Source: Falsiroseomonas stagni DSM 19981
GTDB lineage: Bacteria > Pseudomonadota > Alphaproteobacteria > Acetobacterales > Acetobacteraceae
DNA length: 64,000 nucleotides
Assembly: GCF_900114315.1 (NCBI RefSeq)
Contig: NZ_FOSQ01000002.1
Coordinates: 248,001 to 312,000, forward strand
Direction: 5' to 3'
Shown: piece by piece, positions 41,381-49,443 of the stretch
Numbering within the stretch: position 1 is the stretch's first letter
Layout: each line of letters begins with the position of its first letter
The notes under the pieces: generated by a model
Databases searched by the model: none
Seen by the model: only the letters and a program-made list of their open reading frames with translations
Told to the model about the DNA's origin: nothing
Program-made: the position numbers and the translations under genes

Positions 41381-41449
41381 TTCCCGCAGCTAGTAGCCTT
41401 GCCACAGGGGGGAAGCGGCTGCCTGATGCGCCGCCCCTGGAGATACGGA

Positions 41450-42082
41450 ATGGACTATCTGCTCGGGCAGGGCGCGCAGTTCCTGCAGATCCTTTGGCTG
41501 AACATCATCCTCTCCGGCGACAACGCCGTTGTCATCGGCCTGGCCGCTGCCGGCCTGCCGCCGGCGCTTCGCAGCAAGGCGGTGCTGTTCGGCATCGTCG
41601 CGGCCGCCGTGCTGCGCATCGTCTTCTCGATCTTCGCCACCTACCTCCTCGGCCTCTGGTGGATCGAGATCGTGGGCGGCGCCGCCCTTCTCTACATCGC
41701 CTGGGGCTTCTGGTCCGAGCTTCGCGGCAAGGACGAGAATGAAGGCGAGGAAGGCCATGAGGTGAAGGAGAAGACCCTCCGCCAGGCGCTGTGGCAGATC
41801 ATCGTCGCCGACGTGTCGATGAGCCTCGACAACGTCCTCGCCGTCGCCGCCATCGCCCGCAACAACCTGCCCATGCTGGTGATCGGCCTGCTGATCTCCA
41901 TCGTGCTGATGGGTGTCCTCGGCGGTGCGCTGGCCAAGCTGCTCGATCGCTACAAGATCATCGCCTATGTCGGCTTGGCGCTGATCGCCTATATCGGCGT
42001 GGAACTGCTGTGGGAGGGTCTGCAGGCCGCGAATGTCGCGCTCTCGCTCGGCCTGCCCATTCCGGCACCGCACGGGAATTGA
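41450..42082 (+). CDS. TerC/YkoY-family integral membrane protein
   Basis: A 210-residue protein with about seven membrane helices, the YjbE/YkoY branch of the TerC family. Two similar acidic segments, NIILSGDNAVVIGLA near residue 18 and VSMSLDNVLAVAAIA near 124, each with a conserved Asp-Asn in a helix, probably form the metal path. Recent work on relatives links them to Mn2+ export and to metalation of secreted enzymes. The ATG at 41450 has GGAGA 6 bases upstream. A charged loop (DENEGEEGHEVKEK) separates the two halves. It appears to be a single-gene unit with a structured leader. Confidence 0.9.
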   Translation: MDYLLGQGAQFLQILWLNIILSGDNAVVIGLAAAGLPPALRSKAVLFGIVAAAVLRIVFSIFATYLLGLWWIEIVGGAALLYIAWGFWSELRGKDENEGEEGHEVKEKTLRQALWQIIVADVSMSLDNVLAVAAIARNNLPMLVIGLLISIVLMGVLGGALAKLLDRYKIIAYVGLALIAYIGVELLWEGLQAANVALSLGLPIPAPHGN

Positions 42083-42105
42083 TCCGAACCCGCCGGTAGC
42101 CTCGC

Positions 42106-42124
42106 CCGGGACGCAGTCCCGGGA
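42106..42124 (+). terminator. Hairpin after terC-family gene
   Basis: CCCGGGAC (42106-42113) pairs with GTCCCGGG (42117-42124), nested inside a wider CCGCCGG (42091-42097) / CCGGCGG (42134-42140) pair. It lies between the terC stop and the DctP gene. A further small stem (CCAAGG/CCTTGG, 42176-42196) abuts the DctP ribosome site. Confidence 0.5.
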
Positions 42125-42208
42125 TTGATGCGCCGGCGGCACCTCTCCTATACGGGGCGGGCATGGGGGCCCCGCCAAGGGCGCCCCCGCCCTTGGGGAG
42201 ACGTTGCC

Positions 42209-43183
42209 ATGAGCCTGACCCGTCGCGTGGCGATTGCCGCCGCGCTTGCCGCCCCCCTGTCCTTCGCACAGGCCCAGGCGCAGACCACCATCACCGTCCA
42301 GCACCCGCTGCCGCTGGCCAGCCACTACGGCGCCGGCGCCACCGCCTTCAAGGAAGCGCTGGAACGCGCGACTGGCGGGCGCTACCGCGTCAACATCCAG
42401 CGCAACGACAATGAGCGCGAGGCGATCGAGAGCGTGCAGATCGGCACGATCGAATGCTCCCTCACCTCCACCGGCCCGGTCGGCAACTTCGTCCCGGAAG
42501 TCCGCAACTTCGACGTCCCCTTCCTGTTCCGCGACACCGCCCATGCCCGCGGCGTGCTGGATGGCGAGATCGGCCAGCAGATGCTGTCGCGCTTCACCGC
42601 CCGCGGCCTGGTCGGCGTGGTGTGGATGGAGAACGGCTTCCGCCACCTGACGAATTCGCGGCGTGAGGTGAATGCCCCCGCCGACATCCGCGGCCTGAAG
42701 GTCCGCACCATGGAAAACCAGGTGCATATGCGTGCCTTCACCCAGCTGGGCGCGCTGCCGACGCCGATGGCCTTCTCCGAACTCGTCCCCGCCCTGCAGC
42801 AGGGCACGGTCGATGGGCAGGAGAACCCGATCGCGGTGATCCTGGCCAACAACCTGAACCAGGTGCAGCGCTTCCTGACGCTGACGGGCCACGTCTATTC
42901 GCCGGCCATCCTGATCTGCAACCCTGCGCTGTTCGCCCGCATGAACGCCGCCGACCGCGCCGCCTTCAACGAGGCCGCGCGCGCCGGCGCCGCCGCGAAC
43001 CGCGCCAAGAATTCGGCCGATGAGGCCGCGGGCGTCGAGGAACTGCGCCGCCGCGGCATGACCGTCGTCACCCAGGTGGACAGCGCCGCCTTCCAGACGG
43101 CCCTGGCCCCCGGCGCGGCGCAGATCGAGCAGCAGTTGGACAGCGCGCTGCTCCGCCGCATCCGCGAATGGCGCGCGAACTGA
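42209..43183 (+). CDS. TRAP periplasmic receptor, DctP type
   Basis: A 324-residue DctP-family receptor. GGGGAG stands 8 bases before the ATG at 42209 and the first 25 residues are a signal peptide (RRVAIAAALAAPLSFAQAQAQ region). Conserved parts are HPLPLASHYGAGATAFKEAL near 36 (in part), FDVPFLFRD near 108, GLVGVVWMENGFRHLTNSRR near 143 (in part), GLKVRTMENQVHM near 172 and GTVDGQENPIAV near 204. It belongs to the larger dicarboxylate-receptor branch and is not closely similar to the two DctP proteins at 14298-16329. DctQ and DctM follow. Confidence 0.95.
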   Translation: MSLTRRVAIAAALAAPLSFAQAQAQTTITVQHPLPLASHYGAGATAFKEALERATGGRYRVNIQRNDNEREAIESVQIGTIECSLTSTGPVGNFVPEVRNFDVPFLFRDTAHARGVLDGEIGQQMLSRFTARGLVGVVWMENGFRHLTNSRREVNAPADIRGLKVRTMENQVHMRAFTQLGALPTPMAFSELVPALQQGTVDGQENPIAVILANNLNQVQRFLTLTGHVYSPAILICNPALFARMNAADRAAFNEAARAGAAANRAKNSADEAAGVEELRRRGMTVVTQVDSAAFQTALAPGAAQIEQQLDSALLRRIREWRAN

Positions 43184-43207
43184 CCTTCCATCGCCGGATC
43201 GACTGAC

Positions 43208-43233
43208 GGGGCGCGGGGACAACCCCGCGCCCC
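43208..43233 (+). terminator. Strong hairpin between DctP and DctQ
   Basis: A perfect 11-base GC stem, 43208-43218 with 43223-43233, and an ACAA loop, located 24 bases after the DctP stop and 25 bases before DctQ. No strong U-run follows. Its position matches the common pattern in which the receptor is expressed above the permease genes. Confidence 0.65.
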
Positions 43234-43257
43234 CGCTGTTTCAGGGGGCAAGCAGGC

Positions 43258-43854
43258 ATGAATGCGATGAACACGCTGCCGCTGCAGGTGACGGGGGTCC
43301 TCACCCTCCTCACCGTGGCGCTGGCGCTCTGGGTGGCGGAGGGTGACGGCGCCCGCGCCAGCATACGCCGGGCCGTGCTGGGCCTGGACCGGATCACGAC
43401 CGGCGCGGCATCCATCATCGCCTGCCTCGCCCTTTCCATCGCCGTCGGCGCCGGTCTCTGGCAGGTCATCGCCCGCTTCGCCACCGAATCGCCCGCCATC
43501 TGGTCAGAGGCGCTGGTCCGCACCGCCCTCATCTGGATGGCCTATCTCGGCCTGGCCGTCGCGCTGCGCGCCGGCGCGCTGGTCTCCATCGATGTCGCGC
43601 ATCGCTATTCCACCGGCCGCCTTCGCCGGTCGATCGAGGCCGCCTCGCTGGCCTGCTCGCTCTCCTTCATGGGGGTGATGTTCTGGTTCGGCTGGACCAT
43701 GGCCAACCGCGTGCAGTTCCAGGAAATGGCGGGGCTCGAGGTCTCGATGTCCTGGGGCTATGCCGCGATCCCGCTCGGCGCCCTCTTCGCGGTGGTTGGC
43801 GCCCTCGCCCATTTCCTCGACCGCCGCAGCGAAGAACTGGAGTCCGCGGTATGA
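43258..43854 (+). CDS. TRAP transporter small permease, DctQ type
   Basis: A 198-residue DctQ-type protein. Four helices are apparent (about 12-32, 48-70, 95-118 and 133-185 including the last). The core LVRTALIWMAYLGLAVALRAGA (in part) with the W and R residues is typical. It has an extended N-terminal helix, absent from the other DctQ in the window. AGGGGGCAAG precedes the ATG, and a second in-frame ATG follows three codons later. Its stop overlaps the start of DctM by four bases. Confidence 0.9.
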   Translation: MNAMNTLPLQVTGVLTLLTVALALWVAEGDGARASIRRAVLGLDRITTGAASIIACLALSIAVGAGLWQVIARFATESPAIWSEALVRTALIWMAYLGLAVALRAGALVSIDVAHRYSTGRLRRSIEAASLACSLSFMGVMFWFGWTMANRVQFQEMAGLEVSMSWGYAAIPLGALFAVVGALAHFLDRRSEELESAV

Positions 43855-45128
43855 GCGGCATGATGCTCACGGTCATGCTGGTGCTGTTCGCCGCCAGCAT
43901 TCCCGTCGCCATCGCGATCGGCCTGGCCGCCGTCGTCGGCATCCAGGGCTACACGAGCTTCCCGCTGATCGTCGCGGCGCAGCAGCTCTTCGTCGCGCTG
44001 GACAAGTTCCCGCTGGCCGCCATTCCGTTCTTCATTCTGGCCGGCAACCTGATGGATGTCGGCGGCATCAGCCGGCGCCTCGTCGAATTCGCGCGCTCCA
44101 TCGTCGGCGGCATCCAGGGCGGGCTGCCGGCCACCTGCGTCGTCACCTGCATGATCTTCGCCGCCATCAGCGGCAGCAGCGTCGCCACCACCTTCGCCGT
44201 CGGCGCCATCATGATCCCGGCGCTGGTCCGCGCGGGCTACCCCGTGGCCTTCGCGGCGGCGCTCCAGGCCACCGCGGCGGAACTCGGCGTTATCATCCCG
44301 CCCTCGATCCCGATGATCCTCTACGGCGTCACCACCCAGACCAGCATCCCGGAACTCTTCATCGCCGGCTTCGGCCCGGGTGCGCTGATCGGCGGTGCGC
44401 TGATCGCGACTGTGCTGGTGTGGTGCCGCATCAAGGGCTGGGGCAAGCAGGATGGCGAGGGTCGCCTGCCCTTCCTGGTCGCCGCGCGCCAGGCCGGCTT
44501 CGCGCTGCTCATGCCCGTCGTCATCCTCGGCGGCATCTATGGCGGCATCACCACGCCGACCGAGGCCTCCGTCATCGCCGTCGTCTACGCCATCATCGTC
44601 GGCATGTTCCTGCACCGCGAACTCGGCTGGCGGGACCTCTACCCGATCTTCCGCAAGTCGGTGATCAGCAGCGCGGTGATCATGTTCATCATCGCCTGCG
44701 CCGCGCTGTTCTCCTGGCTGCTCAACCGCCAGGGCGTGCCGGACCTGGCCGCGGCCTGGCTGGTGGAAACCTTCGACGGCCCGGGCCTGTATCTGCTCGG
44801 CGTCAACATCTTCCTGTTCATCGTCGGCATGTTCGTGGAGACCTCGGCCTCCATCATCGTGCTCGCGCCGATCCTGCAGGAAGCGGCGGAGCGCTTCGGC
44901 ATCGATGGCGTGCATTTCGGCACGATCATGGTGGTGAACCTGGCGATGGGCATGATCACGCCGCCCTTCGGCGTGAACCTCTTCGCCGCCGCGCAGGTGG
45001 CGAACACCAGCGTCGACCAGATGATGCGCTATTTGCCCATCTTCATCGGCGTCATCTTCGCCTGCCTGATGGTGATCACCTACGTGCCCTGGATCACCCT
45101 GTCGCTGCCGCATTTGGTGTTCCGATGA
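43851..45128 (+). CDS. TRAP transporter large permease, DctM type
   Basis: A 425-residue DctM subunit with about twelve membrane helices. Family segments: IPFFILAGNLMDVGGISRRL near 59 (in part), AAISGSSVATTFAVGAIMIP near 102 (in part), AELGVIIPPSIPMILYGV near 145, and GMITPPFGVNLFAAAQV near 365. It starts inside the DctQ stop (ATGA) and its own stop overlaps the AlkA start (ATGA), so all four genes from DctP on probably form one transcript with translational coupling of the last three. Confidence 0.96.
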   Translation: MSGMMLTVMLVLFAASIPVAIAIGLAAVVGIQGYTSFPLIVAAQQLFVALDKFPLAAIPFFILAGNLMDVGGISRRLVEFARSIVGGIQGGLPATCVVTCMIFAAISGSSVATTFAVGAIMIPALVRAGYPVAFAAALQATAAELGVIIPPSIPMILYGVTTQTSIPELFIAGFGPGALIGGALIATVLVWCRIKGWGKQDGEGRLPFLVAARQAGFALLMPVVILGGIYGGITTPTEASVIAVVYAIIVGMFLHRELGWRDLYPIFRKSVISSAVIMFIIACAALFSWLLNRQGVPDLAAAWLVETFDGPGLYLLGVNIFLFIVGMFVETSASIIVLAPILQEAAERFGIDGVHFGTIMVVNLAMGMITPPFGVNLFAAAQVANTSVDQMMRYLPIFIGVIFACLMVITYVPWITLSLPHLVFR

Positions 45129-45826
45129 CGCAAGGGGCCGGCGACCTGCCGGCGCTGGCGGCCCGCCGGGCGGCGGACCGTCCCGCGCGGCTGGTCGGCG
45201 GCCCCGCGGCGCTGACGCATCTCCGCCGCGATCCCGTGCTGCGGCGGGTGATCCGCCAGATCGGCCCCTGCACGCTTCGCCCTGCCCGGCGCGAACCCTA
45301 TGAGGCACTGGTCAGGGCGATCGCCCACCAGCAGGTGCATGGCCGGGCGGCGGAGGCGATCCTCGGCCGCTTCGTGGCCCTCTTCCCCGGCCATGACTTC
45401 CCCCCGGCAGCCCTGGTGCTGGAAGCCCCGGCCGAAACCCTGCGCGCCTGCGGCTTCTCCGGCGCCAAGGTCGCCGCCATCCGCGACATCGCGGAGAAGT
45501 CGGTCGCCGGCCTGGTACCCAGCCGCGCGGCCGCCGCGCGCCTCGGCGACGACACGCTGATCGAGCGCCTGGTGCAGATCCGGGGCGTCGGCCGCTGGAC
45601 GGTGGAGATGCTCCTCATCTTCACCCTCGGCCGGCGGGACATCCTGCCCATCGACGATTTCGGCGTGCGGGAGGGCTGGAAGGTCGCCGCCGGCCTCGAC
45701 GCCCAGCCGAAGCCCAGGGAACTGGCCGCCATCGGCGAAGCCTGGGCGCCCTGGCGCAGCATCGCCGCCTGGTACCTGTGGCGCGCGGCCGATGCCGCCA
45801 AGGCCAGCGGTTTCAAGCCGCAATAG
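45125..45826 (+). CDS. DNA-3-methyladenine glycosylase II (AlkA-like)
   Basis: A 233-residue HhH-GPD glycosylase that removes alkylated bases, chiefly 3-methyladenine, as the first step in base excision repair. The helix-hairpin-helix is LVQIRGVGRWTVEM (149-162) and the catalytic Asp is in LPIDDFG (Asp177/178). The N-terminal part resembles yeast MAG-type enzymes (YEALVRAIAHQQVHGRAA near 59), without the AlkA N-terminal ferredoxin-like domain, fitting the short length. The start overlaps the TRAP permease stop by four bases, an odd partnership of repair enzyme and nutrient transporter. Confidence 0.92.
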   Translation: MTQGAGDLPALAARRAADRPARLVGGPAALTHLRRDPVLRRVIRQIGPCTLRPARREPYEALVRAIAHQQVHGRAAEAILGRFVALFPGHDFPPAALVLEAPAETLRACGFSGAKVAAIRDIAEKSVAGLVPSRAAAARLGDDTLIERLVQIRGVGRWTVEMLLIFTLGRRDILPIDDFGVREGWKVAAGLDAQPKPRELAAIGEAWAPWRSIAAWYLWRAADAAKASGFKPQ

Positions 45827-45831
45827 CCGGT

Positions 45832-45873
45832 CTTCTTCGAAGCTCCGCGCTTCTTCGAATATCGGCGTTGACA
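45832..45873 (+). promoter_or_regulatory. Direct repeats and -35-like element upstream of ABC binding protein
   Basis: CTTCTTCGAA occurs at 45832-45841 and again at 45850-45859 (18-base period), each ending in the palindrome TTCGAA. A TTGACA follows at 45868-45873, ideally placed as a -35 box; the -10 position 17 bases on is poor (CGAGAC). This looks like a promoter with a tandem activator or repressor site for the gene at 45924. Confidence 0.45.
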
Positions 45874-45923
45874 CCCCTCGACCGGCCTCGCGAGACTGCC
45901 CGCAACAAGGGGGGATCACATCC

Positions 45924-46922
45924 ATGGCCTTCACGCTCCGCCGCCGCTCGGCGCTGGTCCTGCCGCTGATCGCCCCCACCCTCGCCCGCGCCCAGGCACC
46001 GCTCCGCCTCAGCGTCTTCCCCTCCGGCAGCAACTGGCCGATCTGGGTGGCGCAGGAGAAGGGTTTTTTCGACCGCCACGGCGTGGCGCTGGCCGTTACG
46101 CCGACGCCCAGTTCCGCCGCGCAATTCACCGCGCTGATGTCGGGGCAGGTGGATATCGCGAGCACCGCCATCGACAACGTCATCGCCTATGTCGAGGGCC
46201 AGGGGGAGGCCCCCGGCGCCGCGGCCAACCCGCCCGACATCATCGCCGTCGCCGGCATCAACAACGGCTTCCTCCGCCTGGTCACGGCGCCGGAGGTGCG
46301 CAGCTTCGCCGACCTCCGCGGCAAGGAATTGTCCGTCGATGCACTGACCACCGGCTTCGCCTTCGTCCTGCGCCGCCTGCTGGAACGCGGCGGCCTGGCG
46401 GAAGCCGAGGCCCGCCTGGTGCGCGTCGGCGGCACCACGCAGCGGATGGAAGCGCTCTTCGCCGGGCGCCAGGCCGGCACGCTGCTGACGGTGCCGCTGG
46501 ATGCCGTCGCCGCCCGGCGCGGCTTCAACATGCTGGCCGATCCCAGCGACATGCTGGGCGCCTACCAGGGCCTGACCTTCGCGCTGCGCCGCGACCGCGC
46601 GGCGGCGGACCGCCCGCGCCTCGTCGCCTTCCTCCGCGCCTATCTCGATGCGCTGGAATGGCTCTACGCGCCGACGAACCGGGCGGAGGCGGTCGCCATC
46701 ATGGGGCGCAACCTGGCGGAGGTGACGCCAGACCTGGCCGAGGCCTCCTACGATTCCATGCTGCATCCGCGCAGCGGCTTTCCCCGACGGGCAGAACTCG
46801 ACATGGCGGGGATCGCCACGGCGCTTTCGCTCCGCGCCGCCTATGGCCCGCAGGGACGCGCCCTTTCCGCGCCCGATCGCTATGTGGACGGGCGCTACCT
46901 CGCGGAAGCCCAAAGGGGCTGA
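45924..46922 (+). CDS. ABC transporter substrate-binding protein, NMT1/SsuA-like
   Basis: A 332-residue periplasmic protein of the nitrate/sulfonate/pyrimidine-precursor (NMT1/SsuA) type. It has an Arg-rich signal peptide (FTLRRRSALVLPLIAPTLARAQ, in part) followed by RLSVFPSGSNWPIWVAQEKGF (in part), the classic opening, ALMSGQVDIASTAIDN near 72 and LRGKELSVDALTTGFAF near 133. AAGGGGGG lies upstream of the ATG. No permease or ATPase genes are next to it. Its last 28 bases overlap the convergent photolyase-like gene. Confidence 0.88.
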   Translation: MAFTLRRRSALVLPLIAPTLARAQAPLRLSVFPSGSNWPIWVAQEKGFFDRHGVALAVTPTPSSAAQFTALMSGQVDIASTAIDNVIAYVEGQGEAPGAAANPPDIIAVAGINNGFLRLVTAPEVRSFADLRGKELSVDALTTGFAFVLRRLLERGGLAEAEARLVRVGGTTQRMEALFAGRQAGTLLTVPLDAVAARRGFNMLADPSDMLGAYQGLTFALRRDRAAADRPRLVAFLRAYLDALEWLYAPTNRAEAVAIMGRNLAEVTPDLAEASYDSMLHPRSGFPRRAELDMAGIATALSLRAAYGPQGRALSAPDRYVDGRYLAEAQRG

Positions 46923-48100
46923 CCGGCGGGCTGATCCGGCACCAGGCGTCCCAGCAGCGTCGGGATGCCCTCCCGGAACGGGAAGAAGCCCTTCGTCGCC
47001 AGCGGCCAGCAGGCGCTGTCCCAGTCCCGCCGGACGCGCCGCATCGGCACGCCGGCGCCCGCCAGCGCATCCGCCGTCCAGCCGACCGGCGCCCAGGGCG
47101 TCACCACCGGCAGCCCATGCGACGCCGCCCAGCCCGCCAGCTCCGGGACCCCGACCCGCACCGCCGGCACGCCCCAATGCGCCGAGGCCCGCGCCAGCCC
47201 ATCCGCCAGCGACGCGCCGACGCTGTCCGCCACCAGCGCCGAACAGCCGCCATCGGACCGCGCTTCCGGCACCGCCACCCCCGCGATGGCCGCCACCCGC
47301 GCGCCCGCGGGCAGCAGGCTCTCGGGATGCAGGTCATCCTCATGCAGCAGCAGGGCGAAGGCCCCGTCGGGCAGCCGGTCCGCCGCCGGCAAGGCGCCGG
47401 CGCGGGGCGGCGGCGGCGCGTCGATCGGACGCGGGTCTTCCTCAAGCTCCCCCGTCGGGTCGAAGCGGCCTTCCGTGTAGCGGGCGATGTTCTCCGCCCG
47501 GGCGACGTAATGCTTCCCCGGGGTCTGGATGCCCGCCACCCAGCGCCAGGACAGGGTGTTGGACGCCGCATCCCCATCCCGCAGGTGGCGCAGCATGAAA
47601 TCCGCCCCGAGCGTCCAGGGCAGTTTCAGGGTGAAGATCCAGATGCTGGCGAACCACATGCGCGCGTGGTTGTGCAGCCATCCCGTGGAGCGCAACTCAT
47701 CGACCCAGGCATCGAAGCAGCCGATCCCGGTCGTGCCCGCCTCCGCCCGCGCCAGGGCGTGGCCCCTGATGGCCGCGCGGTCGGCCGCCACCGCCGTCCG
47801 GTAGCCCGCCCACATCCCGGGGCGCAGTTCGAGAAAGCCCTTCCAGTAGCTGCGCCAGAAGACCTCCTGGATGAACTTCTCCGCGGCCCTCGGCCCCGGC
47901 CCGGCAACAGCCGCGCCCACCACCTCCGCCTCCGTCACCAGGCGGTGCCGGATGGCGGGGGACAGGCAGGAGACATCGCGCCGCCGGCCCGGCCCGGGAT
48001 CGGTGTTCCGTCCCTGCGCGTAGTCGCGCCCCATGCGCGGGGCGAAGTCGGCCAGGCGTTGCAGCGCGGCGGTGCGGTCAGTCGGGAAGGGGTCGCTCAT
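46895..48100 (-). CDS. Photolyase/cryptochrome-like FAD protein with domain order reversed
   Basis: A 401-residue protein whose N-terminal half is the FAD-binding helical domain of DNA photolyases: CLSPAIRHRLVTEAEV (45-60), EKFIQEVFWRSYWKGF (74-89), TGWLHNHARMWFASIW (139-154) and GDAASNTLSWRWVAGIQTPGK (176-196, in part). The usual N-terminal alpha/beta antenna domain is missing in front. Instead residues about 243-385 form an alpha/beta region (FALLLHEDDLHPESLL, RVAAIAG, LARASAHWGVPAVRVG, LPVVTPWAPVG) that looks like that domain moved to the C-terminus. It could repair UV dimers or act as a light sensor; the arrangement makes the function uncertain. Confidence 0.8.
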   Translation of the reverse strand: MSDPFPTDRTAALQRLADFAPRMGRDYAQGRNTDPGPGRRRDVSCLSPAIRHRLVTEAEVVGAAVAGPGPRAAEKFIQEVFWRSYWKGFLELRPGMWAGYRTAVAADRAAIRGHALARAEAGTTGIGCFDAWVDELRSTGWLHNHARMWFASIWIFTLKLPWTLGADFMLRHLRDGDAASNTLSWRWVAGIQTPGKHYVARAENIARYTEGRFDPTGELEEDPRPIDAPPPPRAGALPAADRLPDGAFALLLHEDDLHPESLLPAGARVAAIAGVAVPEARSDGGCSALVADSVGASLADGLARASAHWGVPAVRVGVPELAGWAASHGLPVVTPWAPVGWTADALAGAGVPMRRVRRDWDSACWPLATKGFFPFREGIPTLLGRLVPDQPAGQPLWASAR

Positions 48101-48141
48101 CCCTCGCCATCTGGGGCCGGTCCCTGGCCCGGCAACCCGGA

Positions 48142-49443
48142 TCAGTCCAGCGCCGGTTCCAGGGCGATGCGGAAGATCGCCCCCTCCGCGCCATTCTCCG
48201 CCTCGATCGTCCCGCCCATGGAGGTGACGAGCCCATGGCAGATCGAAAGGCCGAGCCCGGTGCCGCGATCGGGCCCCTTGGTCGTGACGAAGGGCTGGAA
48301 CAGCCGCGACATTACGGCATCGGGGATGCCGCCCGCATTGTCCGACACATCCAGCTCAACGCGCCCATCCTCGGCCTGCCGCGCCGCGATGCCGATGCAG
48401 GCCCCGCTGTCGCGGATGCCGAGCGCGTCCCGCGCATTGGCGAGCAGGTTGAGCAGGACCTGTTCCAGCGCCATGCTATCGCCCCGTACCGGCGGCAAGC
48501 CGGGCGGCAGGTGCAGCGCGACCTCGATGGAGGCTTCCCGCAGCGCCCCGCCAATCAGGGTCAGCGCGCCTTCCACCGCCGCCGGCAGTGCCGCCGTGGC
48601 ATTGGCGTCACCCCCCTCCCCGCCCCGGGCGAAGCGGCGCAGATGGTCGATCAGCACGCCACCCCGCGCGGCCTGGTCGGCGATGCGGCCCAGCCGCACC
48701 AGCACCGCCGAGGTATCGCCGCGTTCCGCCGCACGGCTCGCATTGGCCGCGGCCAGGGCAATGGCGGTCAGCGGCTGCTTCAATTCATGCGCCAGCCCGG
48801 CCGCCATCTCGCCCAGCGAGGTCAGCCGCCCCGCCGCCGCGGCGCGCGCCTCCGCGGCCCGTTCCGCCGTCACGTCCATGACGGTCACGATGCAGCCGCC
48901 ACTCGCCAGCCGCTGCGCCGCCACGTCGAGGCGCCGGCGGTCATCGGTGAAGATCTCCGCCCGCGCCGGCCCGTCCCGCCCATCCACCAGGGCGATGCGG
49001 GTCGCCAGCAATTCCTGCAGGTCGGCGCCGCGGTGCAGCCCCGACGCCTGCTCGATCGACAGCTGCTCCGCATGGCTGATGCCGGGCCGCAACGCCCCGC
49101 GCCCAAGGCCCAGGATCTCATGGTAGCGCCGGTTCACGACCACCAGCCGGTCCTGCCGGTCATAGAGGCAGAGGCCCTGCAGCATGTTGTCGAGCGCGGC
49201 CTCGAACCGCAGGTTCTGCACCCGCAGGTTCTCCACCAGCGCTTCAAGCCGCCGGTTGGCGCCCTCCAGCTCCTCCGCCATCAGCGTGATGGCGCGGTCG
49301 GTGCGTTCCCGGTCCCGCGCCGCATCCTCGTAGCAGGCGACGACGAGGTGCCGCAGCTGGTCCAGGTCCACGCTGCCATCGGGGCGCGTGGCGCGCAGCA
49401 CCTGGCGGCTGAAGAGCCGCTCGGCCGCCATTCCCGCGACCAT
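48142..49443 (-). CDS. Soluble PAS sensor histidine kinase, partner of the FIST protein
   Basis: A 433-residue kinase without membrane helices. A coiled coil (about 45-80) leads to a PAS domain (80-195, FEAALDNMLQGLCLYDRQDRL in part), then the dimerisation/phosphoacceptor helix with His219 (GLAHELKQPLTAI) and the ATPase domain: N-box NLLANARDAL (332-341), DNAGGIP (368-374) and GTGLGLSI (394-401). The start codon shares one base with the FIST stop (TGATG), so the two are translationally coupled. FIST (NosP) proteins are known to bind haem and NO and to control adjacent kinases, which is the likely arrangement here. No response regulator is adjacent. Confidence 0.92.
   Translation of the reverse strand: MVAGMAAERLFSRQVLRATRPDGSVDLDQLRHLVVACYEDAARDRERTDRAITLMAEELEGANRRLEALVENLRVQNLRFEAALDNMLQGLCLYDRQDRLVVVNRRYHEILGLGRGALRPGISHAEQLSIEQASGLHRGADLQELLATRIALVDGRDGPARAEIFTDDRRRLDVAAQRLASGGCIVTVMDVTAERAAEARAAAAGRLTSLGEMAAGLAHELKQPLTAIALAAANASRAAERGDTSAVLVRLGRIADQAARGGVLIDHLRRFARGGEGGDANATAALPAAVEGALTLIGGALREASIEVALHLPPGLPPVRGDSMALEQVLLNLLANARDALGIRDSGACIGIAARQAEDGRVELDVSDNAGGIPDAVMSRLFQPFVTTKGPDRGTGLGLSICHGLVTSMGGTIEAENGAEGAIFRIALEPALD

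Noticed and set aside
41290-41449. yybP-ykoY manganese riboswitch before the TerC-family gene
   Set aside because: Hairpins are present but the conserved GGGGAGUAG-type and CGUCA-type segments in the right order are not seen; kept only as an unnamed structured leader.
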